Source: Andrena cerasifolii (taxonomy: Eukaryota > Arthropoda > Insecta > Hymenoptera > Andrenidae). From it: a stretch of DNA of 64,000 nucleotides. Both the position numbers and the translations under genes were made by a program. How positions within the stretch are numbered: position 1 is the stretch's first letter; every line of letters starts with the position of its first letter. Location of the stretch: positions 2,356,001-2,420,000 of the forward strand of contig NC_135129.1 in NCBI RefSeq assembly GCF_050908995.1, given 5' to 3'. Under the pieces are notes generated by a model. The model did no database searches and had not been told where the DNA came from. It was given only the letters and a program-made list of their open reading frames with translations. This document shows, one piece after another, positions 33,604 to 45,545 of this stretch.

Positions 33604-35217
33604 TTGCCATTTGATTTCAGCTTTAGAAAAAACCTGAAGGAAGCTCTTAAACTTCCTTTCAAATTTTTTGGATACGAATTTGTTTGCGTATTCTTGCACA
33701 GCTATGAAATATACGTTACGAATTCAGTCAGCACGTTTTGAGGAGATTTGAATTGTTCGTTTTGTATTATATTTAGTAAAAGTGAAGTAAAGGGAAAAAT
33801 TGCTGGGTGACTTTTTAATTCAAATTTCTGTATCGAGTTCCTGCCTGTGACAATAATTTGGCAACTCTCTTGGGTATTCCTACTAAAAAAATTTAGGTGA
33901 AACAATGCTACTTTCTTTGAAATTTATAACTCTAAGGTGCGAGGCACAAATAGGTCATGCATACCTTTGTGAATATAGAGAAACATTGCACCAGCAGCTT
34001 AGTAATCCAGGCAATGTTCTGGTCTGCCTCGCTTAAGCTCCACCGATTTTAATTCAAAAGCGAGAAAAACGTCTTTCAATAAAATTTAATATCACTTCTT
34101 GATAAACTCTGAAATTCCGATTAGAGAATACACCTTTCGAACCTCTTCGGCGGAAACTATTTTTCATGGAACCTTTTTTCAAACATTGAAAATTCAATCA
34201 GTAAAAACGTCACATAGGTACAGGTTCCATGTTCAAAGATCAATAAAAATATCGTCGATGGTATTGCTTCAATTTCGTTCCCGTTTTTAAGCTACCCGGG
34301 GCCTCTGCCTCTCTTCTCTCTAGAAGGGACGTTGCGTCGACAGATTAAATTATTTAGAAACATCCAGAATGATGACAAGTCGGATGAAACATGTTGCAAG
34401 GGTTTCCTATAATTTTCAAGCGCGATAGTACACGGAGAAGCTCCCTCATACACGACATCACTAGATCAGGGGTCGTAACAGCGCGGTGCCCAGCACCTTA
34501 TTGCTATCTACCACCTTGCCATCCCTTCAACCCCCGTGAATCTCTCACTACGCGCATCGACCTCTCGCCAACGATACCCCTGTGTACGTGCACCGTGCAG
34601 TGCTTCTCTATTTACTTGTTCATGTATCTCCACTAACACAGCGCGCGCGCTGCCGTAACGAGACTCAACCCCATCTTACCCCCTGGCGGTCGTAGTGATA
34701 GAAGCAGCAACAACATTGAGAATGAAACGAAGAAAAGGACGGAGAAAGAAGTGATTCATAAACGTTGCACTTTCGTAGTCGTGATTCCTGTATTCGCTCT
34801 AACTTAATAAAACAAGGTACCGTAATTATTCTTGGGTGTCTATATTAAATAGGTGGTAGTTTTTAAGTAATCGGCGCGCAAGCTTTCGGAACAGTACAAA
34901 ATTCTTCGGATGGTGTTCTGAAATTTTTAGACTAAAGTAATTAGAGTGAAAATTTCTGTACTGACAAATCGGATAGTGTCGATTACTAAAAAATAATTAC
35001 AGTTATACTAATTGGAGTTACTCGAAATATATTAAAGAAGGAAAAGGACAAAAATTGTATGCAATTTTGCAAACGAAGCGATGTTGTAATAGAATACCTC
35101 AAGGTAATTTAAAAATGTTACTTAAAACGAAATAAAGAGAGTGTATTAAATATAAACAGAAAGAAATTTAATTGCAAATTTAGTTCGGTACAACTTTAGC
35201 TGTGAGTGGTATTTACT
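33604..35217. other. Intergenic, no gene seen
   Basis: AT-rich sequence with short frames only, plus a C-rich patch at about 34470-34690 without a recognisable product. Confidence 0.5.
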
Positions 35218-35225
35218 ATATGACG

Positions 35226-35549
35226 CAGTGCCGTCTTATCGTTTTCGGGGGCCCTGAGGCGAGCTGCGTATGCGGCCCTCTAAATTCTTCTAAATTAAAT
35301 AAAATCAAAAATACCGCGCTGACATGCGAAGTGAATAAGTGTTAAAACAATTAAATAAATAAGATTAAATGTGGTCCATTTCAAGAAAAAAGGGCCTCAT
35401 TTTAAAATCTAAATTTTGCTGTATTCGTTATTTTCTTTCCGTCACAGTTGGAGGGTCCATTTCCATTTTTTCTAGCTTTTACAACCCTATTTTTTTTTAA
35501 TTGTCCATTTTTCCGGAGGCCCCACGAACTCCGGGGTCCTAAGGCACTG
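35226..35549. mobile_element. hAT-like non-autonomous element
   Basis: The left end CAGTGCCGTCTTATCG and the right end, reversed, CAGTGCCTTAGGACCCC are flanked by ATATGACG (35218-35225) and ATATGAAG (35550-35557), an 8-bp TSD with one mismatch. It is 324 bp long and non-coding. Confidence 0.82.
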
Positions 35550-35557
35550 ATATGAAG

Positions 35558-36388
35558 TGCCAATTTTCCCGCGGTATTAAAGAAGGAAGAAGCAAATGTA
35601 AAAATATATTATATAGCAAAATGTTCCAAAAACAGTGATTTCCAGATGAGGAATGGAACCCCCTTTTAAGTACAATAATGCACCGCACCTCGATGCAACT
35701 GTTTGCAAACGTAAAAAGCAATCTAAAATTCCTAATGATCCGTCTCTAATTTTTCTAAATAATGGTCTCTTTTCGGGAATTCCACGTGCAAAACGAAAGC
35801 GGTGGGAAACGAAACTCGCTTTACAAACTTTAACGCGTATCTTGTACCTCGTCCGATACGTGTTTGTAACTAAACTATACACGCACAGGAACGTACATGC
35901 GGGCTCATGTGTGCGTATACACGTGGTTGGATAACCGGGCAACAACTACCCAGCCCTGTATATTCCCTGTCTACGAGAAAATGTTGCCACCTAACTCGAG
36001 ATTAGTGTCAGGGCCGCTGCTACCCTTCTTCTCGCCCTATCTGTCTCCCCGCTGTCCGTCGCCATTTTTCAAAATATCTCGGAGCCTTTATTAGCGCTGA
36101 AAAGACGGACGTGGTTGTTCAAGCGGTCAGGACATTTGCACCGATTCAACCCTGGACACTTCAACTCCGCAATTGTATGTTTCCTTGGTGCCTACAGGTA
36201 GGTGCTTTGCCCATCTCTGCTTTGCAGTGACTTTTATTAAGCGCCTTCTTTCACGTTCGACCGTAAAAATACCTCGATCTACTGGCTACTAAGGAAGATT
36301 TCCAAATCTAATTGTTTCAAATTTAATTTCAAGATATTCAAAGTGTGAAATTCTGGTGGTAAAATAAAAATAGGAAAATATGTATATA
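35558..36388. other. Intergenic, no gene seen
   Basis: Frames on both strands at 35577-35945 (93 and 122 residues) overlap each other and show no known domain. No RNA gene was recognised. Confidence 0.45.
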
Positions 36389-36738
36389 AGGTGAATGTCC
36401 CAATTTCTGCTCATGTCCCCATTTCTGGTCATTTTGTATTTTTCTTATTATTATATGCGTTACGTTTGTACTATAGTTGCAACAAAGTAATTGTAAATTA
36501 TTGAAACATTTACGCGAGTGTTGCACGAGCATATGGACATTTAGAGGATTATATATTTAATTACAAATTACTAATAGTTAAACATCTTGAAATATCTTTC
36601 TTAAATGGTTTTTCAATTGGTTGATTTATTATTAAAGAATTAATCAATTACTCTGCAAATTTTGATCAGAAACAAATTTTTTACACCTTCTTTATGACGA
36701 GTTACCTCTTAAATCAGCAGAAATTGGGACATTCACCT
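36389..36738. mobile_element. Tc1/mariner-like MITE with TA target site
   Basis: Perfect 23-bp inverted ends begin AGGTGAATGTCCCAATTTCT, with TA directly outside both (36387-36388 and 36739-36740). It is 350 bp, AT-rich and non-coding. The perfect ends suggest a relatively young insertion. Confidence 0.9.
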
Positions 36739-36911
36739 TAGTACTAAAAAACAGAATTGAAACTATATAGGCAATGTAAGAGGGATAAAAGAGAAAAGAG
36801 ATTAAAATAAAATGAGAGGAAAATTACACTAAAGTTTAAGAAGGTAAATAAATTAATTATTGAAATCTTGAAGCACCACTTTGGAATGCATATGTCTGTA
36901 GGTATTAAAAT

Positions 36912-37117
36912 CAAGGGCGTCCAGAGATTTTTTTCCAGAGGGGGCAACTTTGGGATGGTGGTTAAAAAAAATATTTAATTAAAAATTTAAAACCGAAATT
37001 TAAAATATTCCTTTTTCAGTATAAACTTAATAAAGATCAGTTTTGAAAAATAAGCGATGTTTCCTCAAAAGCCGGGGGCGGCACTGTCCCTTTTGCACCC
37101 CCCTCTGGATGCCCATG
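36912..37117. mobile_element. hAT-like non-autonomous element
   Basis: The left end CAAGGGCGTCCAGAG and the right end, reversed, CATGGGCATCCAGAG are flanked by ATTAAAAT (36904-36911) and ATTAAATT (37118-37125), an 8-bp TSD with one mismatch. It is 206 bp long and non-coding. Confidence 0.8.
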
Positions 37118-37125
37118 ATTAAATT

Positions 37126-38990
37126 CTACATGTATAGAAAATTCTATGTTCATAGGATTAAAGTTTCGAAATTTTTGGTGAAAGTAATAAACGAAGATCG
37201 AAAGAAATGAATTAATTTCGCGAGTGTTCGCACCCCTTCGAGCATCCCGATGCGTCCCTGGGAGCAGGGAGGCGGTATCCTTCCACAAGCCGGCCATGTT
37301 ACATCCCCCAGGGCGGTAAAGCCTTGCCGACTAATAAGTTTCATCCCCCGCGTAGTGAGCACCAATTATGAACTTGCTACAGCCATAATTAAAAAATGTA
37401 ATTTCACCGCCAGACCTCCTCGATCTTCCGCCTTAACGATCTGTTACCTATATCCCCGAAGCCGAGCTAACTTAATCCAGAGCCACGCTTTCGTCTAGAT
37501 ATCCTGGCCTCGTTTCCTTCCTTCTTCTTTATTCATCACCACGTTTTTCCTCGCGCCTAATTAAAATGGAATATTCGAAGGGTTGGCAGGAAAAATGCGT
37601 GACTTTCGCGAAGGAACATTCTCTCCCTGTTTTTTAAAAAATAATTCCTCCTAATTTTCGGCCCCGTTCGATGGCTCTGAGACCAGGGATGGGCAACATT
37701 TTATTTACGTAAAATTTCGAATCGTTATTTTTTCACTAGAGACACAGTCGTGCTATTTTCTTAATAAAAATTATTTTAATACTTTCAAACAGTGATCTTT
37801 CATTTACAACAACCCCATATTTCTAGCTTCACAATTTCACATAGAAAAAACTTCATAAAGAATGCTTAATTTTCGGGCAAAAAAGTACTATGCCCTCTTA
37901 ACAGTAAAGGGGAGGAAATTAATAATATTAAAGAATCGAATTCAGGAAATTTTTCAAATCACAGAAACTTTTATCTTCAATCTTCATTAGTTTAGTCTCC
38001 TGGGGAATAGTGGTTTTAAGGAATATGGGTTTAGGTATTTTTTTAAATGTATCTCTAGTGAAATTGAGGTTCCCAGGATGGTCGTAGGGTTATCGGACTT
38101 CCCAGCCGTTCGAATCGAAAGTCGAGCGCCAAATGAGGGATGAAGTACCATTAACGAGGCTATTTTGTTCGTGTCGTAGGTCCGTCTCACAGTGAACAGT
38201 CTGTCAGCCTCTCTGTCGGCGTGTCGTAAACCTTTCACAATTTCAGCAGCCAATCGCAGCCTCTTCACCCGCTTTCATGTGTCGACACGACCTCACGTAT
38301 CTCGAGTCCCGAGAATCGCATTATCCGTTCCAGCCAGACGCAGCCTCCCCTCGCGCGATCAACCTTTTTACACCGATACGATTTATTTTCATAATCGCCC
38401 GCGTCTACTGCGCAAATGTTGCGGCATCTTCGCTCAGAGCGTCTTCATCAGAGGAACGTTATCTTCCATATTGTGCAGCTTCGCTTTATCGTACGAGATT
38501 TCTATGATTTCTGCTTGCGGCAGGCTTGTCCAAATGGCACAATTGTTTCGGGTGTTTACGAGTAGGTTCCTTACGCTACGGCAGCGATTTTCAAAGTTTT
38601 TTTAAAGTAATTACTGAAATTCTATGACACCAAAAAATAGGGTATTTTTCTTCGCCGGATGCGCTCTATCCGGCAGTTTCCTCTCTCTATTTGATCTAGG
38701 CATCACGCTCTTTTATACTCACCGGCACTCACACGTAAATGAACACACTTTGTATTAAATTGTATTGAAAAATGTTTGATACACCTGCGGAATTCTCGCA
38801 GTGCATTATTTAGTGTGCCGTGGCACCCCGGTTGAAAATCGCTATAGTATGGCAATGTCCAACTATATTTATTTCTCAGTTGACACCGTCGACAGTGATT
38901 ACTGTAGACTGCGGATGTTTATGCACGTAACATATCCGAAAAGCATATGCAAATATGCGAGGAAAATATGCCATGTCTATTTTTATCGAA
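37126..38990. other. Intergenic, no gene seen
   Basis: Mixed composition. A 137-residue frame at 38192-38605 and its overlapping 76-residue neighbour have no recognisable domain or splice context. A hAT-like start, CCAGGGATGGGCAACATT, at about 37683 has no partner end that I could find. Confidence 0.45.
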
Positions 38991-39540
38991 TTTGTTAAGG
39001 GTAGATGGACAGTTCCCAATTCCTTTATTGTGGCTAGAAGAATTTGTACATGTGCCTTAATAAATGGTAAATTTTGAGCAACTTGTGCCTGTTGGAAAAA
39101 TTTGTTAAGGGTAGATTGACAGTTCCCTATTCCTTTATTGTGGCTAGAAGAATTTGTAAATGTGCCTTAATAAATGGTAAATTTTTAGCAACTTGTGCCT
39201 GTTGGAAAAATTTGTTAAGGGTAGATGGACAGTTCCCCATTCCTTTATTGTGGCTAGAAGAATTTGTAAATGTGCCTTAATAAATGGTAAATTTTTAGCA
39301 ACTTGTGCCTGTTGGAAAAATTTGTTAAGGGTAGATCGACAGTTCCCAATTCCTTTATTGTGGCTAGAAGAATTTGTAAATGTGCCTTAATAAATGGTAA
39401 ATTTTTAGCAACTTGTGCCTGTTGGAAAAAATTGTTAAGGGTAGATCGACAGTTCCCAATTCCTTTATTGTGGCTAGAAGAATTTGTAAATGTGCCTTAA
39501 TAAATGGTAAATTTTGAGCAACTTGTGCCTGTTGGAAAAC
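38991..39540. repeat. 110-bp tandem repeat, five copies
   Basis: Copies start at 38991, 39101, 39211, 39321 and 39431, each beginning (T/A)TTGTTAAGGGTAGAT and ending GCCTGTTGGAAAA. The first copy's left edge is cleanly continuous with unique sequence. Copies differ at a few positions (GGACAG, TGACAG, CGACAG; TTTTGAGC, TTTTTAGC). The small open frames repeating across it are artefacts. Confidence 0.95.
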
Positions 39541-42103
39541 ATTCTGAGCAGTTGCAATTACACTATTATTTCTATTAAAAGTTTCAACTGCCTATTTGCA
39601 GGAATAAAATATAAAGAGTGAAAATTAATAATTTTACTATTTTCGAGTGTTAAGAGGGTAAAATGGTCGAACCTCTTTAATTTTAACGAAATTGTTTATG
39701 TGTATCGGGCGATTGTAATGCACGAGTAATTAGTCATTTTTTTTATAAACTATATGAGTGTAGTTTCCGTTGTACGTATCGATTTCTTAAATAAATTATT
39801 TTTGTAAAAATGGTGCTCTTTAGAAGAAAAGTTTCGAAAATCCGCGAATAAGCTGGACAGTTTTTCGAGCGTATTTAAAAAAAAATTGTTATCAATCAAA
39901 GAATCCGTACGTACACCAGAAACTACACTTATATAGTTTATAAAAAAAAAGAAATTTGATGTCCGACCTGCTGTTCCATAGTTACACATTCGACCAGCTC
40001 GCGTGGGGGTCTAGAAGATTAATTAATATATTAAAATTTATGCATGTTTTTCTATTTTTTTGTATAGTTTCTTAAGAAAGCGCGCTAAAGGTAGGTAATA
40101 AAAATTTTCCATGAAAACTGTAAATTATTTCTGAAAAAAAACCTTAGAAATGGCTTACTTTTCCCGCCGTCACAGTGGTGTCCCCCCTTAAAGCTAAATA
40201 GTATCCAGTAAAACGCCCATTCCCTCAAGTATCGTACCACTCCAATTATTTCTGTTCCGTTTTCAGTTGTAACGCTGTGCCTCTACTCTGTCTCGTTTCC
40301 TCTTCTCCCCCATTTAAATGGACGCCCCGAAATCCAAGCTTCGCTGCGCTAATAATACGCTATTACAGAAATATGACTGAGGCGAGCACACGAGCGATCC
40401 ACCCGGACTAAACGAACCACAACTAAACTGCGTTCCGTATAAGAGCATGCCGACGCCCCTACCGGTTTGCGACCGAACTGCGCAGCTCCCACGGATCTGA
40501 CACACGCGATTGGTCGTAGCACTTCCCCTGCCGGTTAGTAGACCAATCAGCAGTGTATCCCTGCGCGAAACGAGTATGCTCTAATGTGGAACGCAGTGTA
40601 TCAGGTCACGCTTCTTAACTCGGCAGCAATAATCTCGCGATTTTTTCTGTCCGAATCCACTCAAAAGTTGGCGTGCCCCTCTAGGAATCTCGAAGGTTGC
40701 CCGTGTCTCCCGCGAACCCTGTGCCCCGACAGCAGAAAATCCGAGGGCAAGTCTGGGAACACCGTGGAACGAGCTCGCGAGCGACCTGGCCTGTATAGAA
40801 TTTAATGTCTCTAATTTCGCGCGATCATCCCCTAATTTAATCAAGCCACCCTAGCCCCCTGCCCCTCCCGCTTGCACCCCGGAGCCTCGGTCCCAGACCC
40901 GTCGTTATTTCCAGCTGCGGAATAAGCGGGGAGAGAAGCCGATTTCGCTAACTCGGTTATAAACTCGGTATTATGCGCGGGAATAAATTCCCCCTTCTCG
41001 CTGTGCCCCCGCCCAGCCTCGCGCCTCACCATGGCCGGTTATGATGGCCGCCATGAGGAGATACGGCGTTAGCTTCGAGTTATGGCTTGAGGAATTCTGT
41101 CCAAGGAATCGAGGGAATTCGGTGTCCTACGATTCGGTAGGCGGTTCGATGAATTCGGGTGCGCGAGCGGCGCACACGATGTGGAAAGGGAGGGAAGCTT
41201 GTTGAGTATTGCGAGGTGTTGTTAAGGGTTGGTGGGATGGATGATCTTAGATCAGTTAGGTTAAGTTGAAAAACAGTCACTGACTGAACTTCGCCTTTGC
41301 TGTTGTCTTTGTTTACGTTCTTGTCATTGTAATCTGCCATGTTTGTTTTGCAATAAAGACGTTTAGTAATAATAATAATGATCGCTGTGAGAATGTGGGA
41401 TTCTAGATGCTCAAGGAGTGATTTGTTTGCTGCCTGGTGCAGTTGAATTTGGTAAGTTCAAGGATTGTTTTTGTTGAGTACGTGGTAGACGATGTTGAAG
41501 GGTTGTTTGGGGGTTGCTAATTTGGATGTTGTACATCTAAGTCTGGATGATTTTAGATACGCTTGGATGTCCGAACATGCTATTCAGATGTTGGATGTAA
41601 ATCTAGATGGTTTTAATAGAATCATGGATGTTTTTAGCTGGAATGCCAATTATCAGAAATGTATTTAATTGATTGGAATAATAGAACAGATGCAGACTCC
41701 TCCTGGAAAGAAGTTTTTTCATTTAAAGATGCCTCAGGTTCAAATCCATTTGAGGAAATTAGTAAATGTGCGACTACTGCATTAATATTACCGCATTAAA
41801 TGCTGAAAAGAGTATTCACTTCAATGAATTACATAAAATGCGAAGTGATAAGTAAAATTAAATTAGAACTGCTAAATGCCGTTTAGATGATTAAATTCAG
41901 TTTATCCAGACTAGAATTGCTGCATACAAAAGATCCTAAACTTTTCTGTCAACAAATTCTTTGTATTGCTTAATGTAGATGTATCAAGTAGCAATCTTAG
42001 TTTTTATTATTTCATTGAATTAAAGTGTTATTATTTGTATTTCAATAAACTGTACTGGAGGATTAGTAACACATAATATATTTTTTACATTCTGTTTGAA
42101 ATG
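39541..42103. other. Intergenic, no gene seen
   Basis: A GC-richer stretch at about 40400-41180 shows frames on both strands (up to 87 residues) without a recognisable product; the rest is AT-rich. No tRNA or other RNA gene was recognised by eye. Confidence 0.45.
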
Positions 42104-42105
42104 TA

Positions 42106-42361
42106 CCGTAAACTGAGGTGACTTTCCCCGCGCCGGGGTGACATTACCCACTTTTCGGAGAAACTTTATTTTATTTTATTGTGAAGTAATTAGAACATAC
42201 GGTGTTTTGTAATCGACAGCAATAATTTCCCCAAGGTCAAACGAAAAAAAAACAATAGCGAATTCAATCATATAGTAATTTTTCAGTCAGAGTAAAAACA
42301 GTGGGCAAAGTCACCCCGGCGGCAAAATCACCCCGGCGGGCAAAGTCACCCCAGTTTACGG
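42106..42361. mobile_element. Tc1/mariner-like MITE with TA target site
   Basis: The ends CCGTAAACTGAGGTGACTTT (left) and, reversed, CCGTAAACTGGGGTGACTTT (right) have TA directly outside (42104-42105 and 42362-42363). The right arm contains three GTCACCCC/ATCACCCC repeats, an extra expansion of the end sequence. It is 256 bp and non-coding. Confidence 0.88.
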
Positions 42362-42363
42362 TA

Positions 42364-43689
42364 TGCCAAAAAATCTGGATCTCTCTAAATGTTGGTATGT
42401 CTATTTTAGATGAAAAATTGAAAATTGATTTGGCAGCACTGGCTTAAACGCAAATAGAAAAATAAAAGCGTGTATACGAGCAACCCGGGCGTGCTGTATA
42501 ATAGAGACAGAAAGCCAGAGGACGAGTAACCGACAGATTGAGAGGAGCAAGGCACGAACGAAGTTAGAGGAGCGAAGTGAAGGTGTCACGAGTAATGGTC
42601 GGACACGACTTTAGCTGGCGCGCTCTTAAAGGAGTGAAAGGATGACAATCCTCCTGCCCGGGGAAATTAAGCGCGGTGCCGTTCGTGGGAGCGTCGTAAG
42701 TGAAGTCCCGTGTAAATTCGGGAAGTCGTTTCCTCCATGATGCGCGGCGCGGATGCACTCCGATGCATCTGCTCGTCTCGATAAGCGAGCCGAGGATTCC
42801 TCACACGACGACAGCAGCCCGAGCCCGCGGCCCGGTCGGGGACAAATTTTTTCCCCGACTTGACGCTCGAGGGTGGAAAAAATGAAAAGGGCAGGAAGTA
42901 GGGAAGCAGGATATTCGGTCCTTAAAACAGAGGCACCTTGATCCTCGAGTGCCTTCCAATTGACTACCGGTGCTTAAGTGGCTCGCCTAATTTCGTTCTA
43001 ATTCCGGCGCCTCTGTCTTCCTGTATCTCACCAATTTGCCTTCCGTCTTGCTTTTTTTTTTTTAACCAGACTGGTGTCGTTTTTGTTTATATTCACTGCA
43101 GTCGGAAGTGAATAGTACCTACTTTGGTAATTTTGATACTCTTTTCCGTCTTGGACTTTTTCATGCACTTGGCGTAATTTTTTTTACTTTTTTGAAGTTT
43201 TTTATGGGGTACCTACTTTGGTACTCTTGATAATTTTTGGTACTTTTTAATTGGGGGAAATGATTTTCGATGAGAGGTAAACTTATTCAATGGGCATTTT
43301 GGAATGGGGTTTTTGGAAAATGCTAGGGAACAGGAAATAAATGGGTTGATTTAAATTTAGATATTCGGAGGGTCTATGAAAAGTGACGAGGAAAGTAGAT
43401 TATGATATTCAGTTACCTACAGAAAAAGAGTAGTTCTGTTATTGGAGCTTCTTGTTTGCCTATTTCGATTTCCACACTGAATTGGGAAATGCCTTTTTTC
43501 TTTGAACGAAGGTTTTAGTTACGACGAATGTAATTGCCACGTGGCACTGATTGTGAGTTAGTAAATTGCCAATTTAAAATTGAAGTCACTTCAAAATTTG
43601 AGAAATATCATATTCCGAGGTGTTAATTGCAAGAACACGAGAATCTTTTGTGATAAAAGGGATATAATTTTTTTTTATCCTTACTTTTT
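42364..43689. other. Intergenic, no gene seen
   Basis: A GC-rich patch at about 42500-42900 is followed by AT-rich sequence. No frame has a recognisable product. Confidence 0.45.
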
Positions 43690-44220
43690 ATGTGTAAAAT
43701 AATTATTTTCATGTACTACAATTAGTAGGGTAGGATTAGTGGGCTCATTTCGACGCTTGAGTCTGTATTAAATTTATTCAAATCCTGACCCACAATTTTA
43801 TTTAAACTGAATAATTCTGTTTTAGTTTTTAATGCATTTTTGATCAGATTAAATAAAATCGTTTAACTTAGATTTTTTCCTATTATTTACTTTCTAGTGT
43901 TCTAGTTTCCCAACTAAAACAAACTTGAAAAATTAAACTACTGTGCATTTAAATCGCGCATTTAAGGAAATCGCGATGCTACCGAGGGTAACGCATTGCC
44001 TTTTTGTTGTTTTCGAGAACTCGAGAAGCAGATTTCAAGTCGATTGGATTTGTGGTTATGGGTTAAAATTGTAGGGGGTGCCATATTTTCACCCCCTCGT
44101 GGATTAATTTTTTTTAAAGTATCGTCGTCATAACTACGTACGCCTGCAAAGTTTCAAGTCTATTGGATTTGTGGAAGCGGGTTAAAATTTTAGCATAAAA
44201 TTGAGTTACAAGATTTAAAC
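43690..44220. repeat. Interspersed repeat family, copy 2
   Basis: Collinear with 17140-17700 through several shared blocks, including AAAATCGTTTAAC, AAATCGCGATGC, TTGGATTTGTGG, TTTTCACCCCCTCG and GCCTGCAAAGTTTCAAGTC. The last block occurs twice in this copy in related form. Unknown class, no coding capacity. Confidence 0.65.
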
Positions 44221-44704
44221 CAAATGAAGAAACGGACAAAGGAGCGAAGGCAAATAAAACCGTTTAAAAATCAACTTGAATGATGGGATTGAATCTCAGT
44301 AATGGAGCGAAGTGTGGAACGGATATCCGGATTCTAGGCGCCAATAAAGCGGGAGATTCAAATGTTATATAGGCTCGCTACCGGGTGTTCCCCAGTTTCG
44401 GGCCCTTGTGGCGTTTTCCAATTAGCGTCGATGCACTAAATACTTCCAACCTTCGCGTGGTACGTGACACATGCAAGGATTCGAGCGTGTATCGGTGAGC
44501 AAGCAAGTCACAGATGAGACCTCGTAAGCGTGCGGCTGAAAAACGCAGAACGAGTGGTTCCTTTCATCTCGCCGCTTACACTCTGCCACCTTCCTTCGCT
44601 GTTTCCTCGAGAACAAGTACGTCATGCGTTTATGACTGACTGGTCACTTCATTCTGGTACCATTCCAATAACTATTTCGTAGTTTAAGGTTTTACACACC
44701 TTTA

Positions 44705-45545
44705 ACCGCAGCGAAATATAATTATTTTTGGATTTGTTCTAAGGGGTTTTATTGTACAAAATAAAAAATACTTATTATACATGATTTATTATTAGTCCAT
44801 AAATTAAGCGAAAAAAATTTATTTACAATATTTTTCTATTAAGTTGTTTATGATTTTTCAGGTTCTTTAGACCACTACAGAAAAAATGGTCCGCATGATG
44901 TCTTCTTTAAACATCGATGGATCGGAAAAATAAAATGATATTCTTGTAAAATAATGTTGCCATTATAATGTTGCAATTTTGCATGAAAAAAGTTCGTTTA
45001 ACTTTAAATTACAAACTTTGACCTGTCGGCACATAATGACAACAACATATTTTACAAGAATATCATTTTATTTTTCAGATACATCGACGTTTGAAGGAGA
45101 TACCATGTTGACCATTTGTTCTACAGTGGTCTAAAGAACGTAAAAAATCACAAATAATTTAATACAAAAATTATTGTAAATAATTTTATAATTATTGTAA
45201 ATAATTTTATAATTACTGTAAATAATTTTTTAATTATTGTAAATAATTTTTTAATTATTGTAAATAATTTTTTAATTATTGTAAATAATTTTTTAATTAT
45301 TGTAAATAATTTTTTAATTATTGTAAATAATTTTTTAATTATTGTAAATAATTTTTTAATTATTGTAAATAATTTTTTAATTATTGTAAATAATTTTATA
45401 ATTATTGTAAATAATTTTATAATTATTGTAAATAATTTTTTTCGTGGCCTTTATTGCCTAATAAATCACGTATAATAAGTATTTGGTTTTATTATTTTTA
45501 ATAAAGCCCCTAAAAAATCGTAAAATCATTTATTTTTGCCGCGGC
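44705..45545. mobile_element. Fold-back element with a tandem array in one arm
   Basis: The left arm (44705 to about 44958) and right arm (about 45048 to 45545) are inverse copies. Shared blocks include AATACTTATTATAC(A/G)TGATTTATTA, TTCTTTAGACCACT and AATAAAATGATATTCTTGTA. The right arm is longer because it contains a 21-bp tandem array (45169-45441) at a point where the left arm has one or two units. The loop is about 90 bp. No TSD was resolved. Confidence 0.8.
45169..45441. repeat. 21-bp AT-rich tandem array, about 13 copies
   Basis: The unit is AATTATTGTAAATAATTTTTT with minor T/A changes. It lies inside the right arm of the fold-back element, and the outer units at both ends share the TTTTATAATT variant while the central ones are TTTTTTAATT. 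Confidence 0.93.

Noticed and set aside
33147..33662. 171-residue minus-strand frame as a gene
   Set aside because: It runs through a decayed hAT-like fragment (33415-33603) and a dispersed C-rich repeat, and has no known domain.
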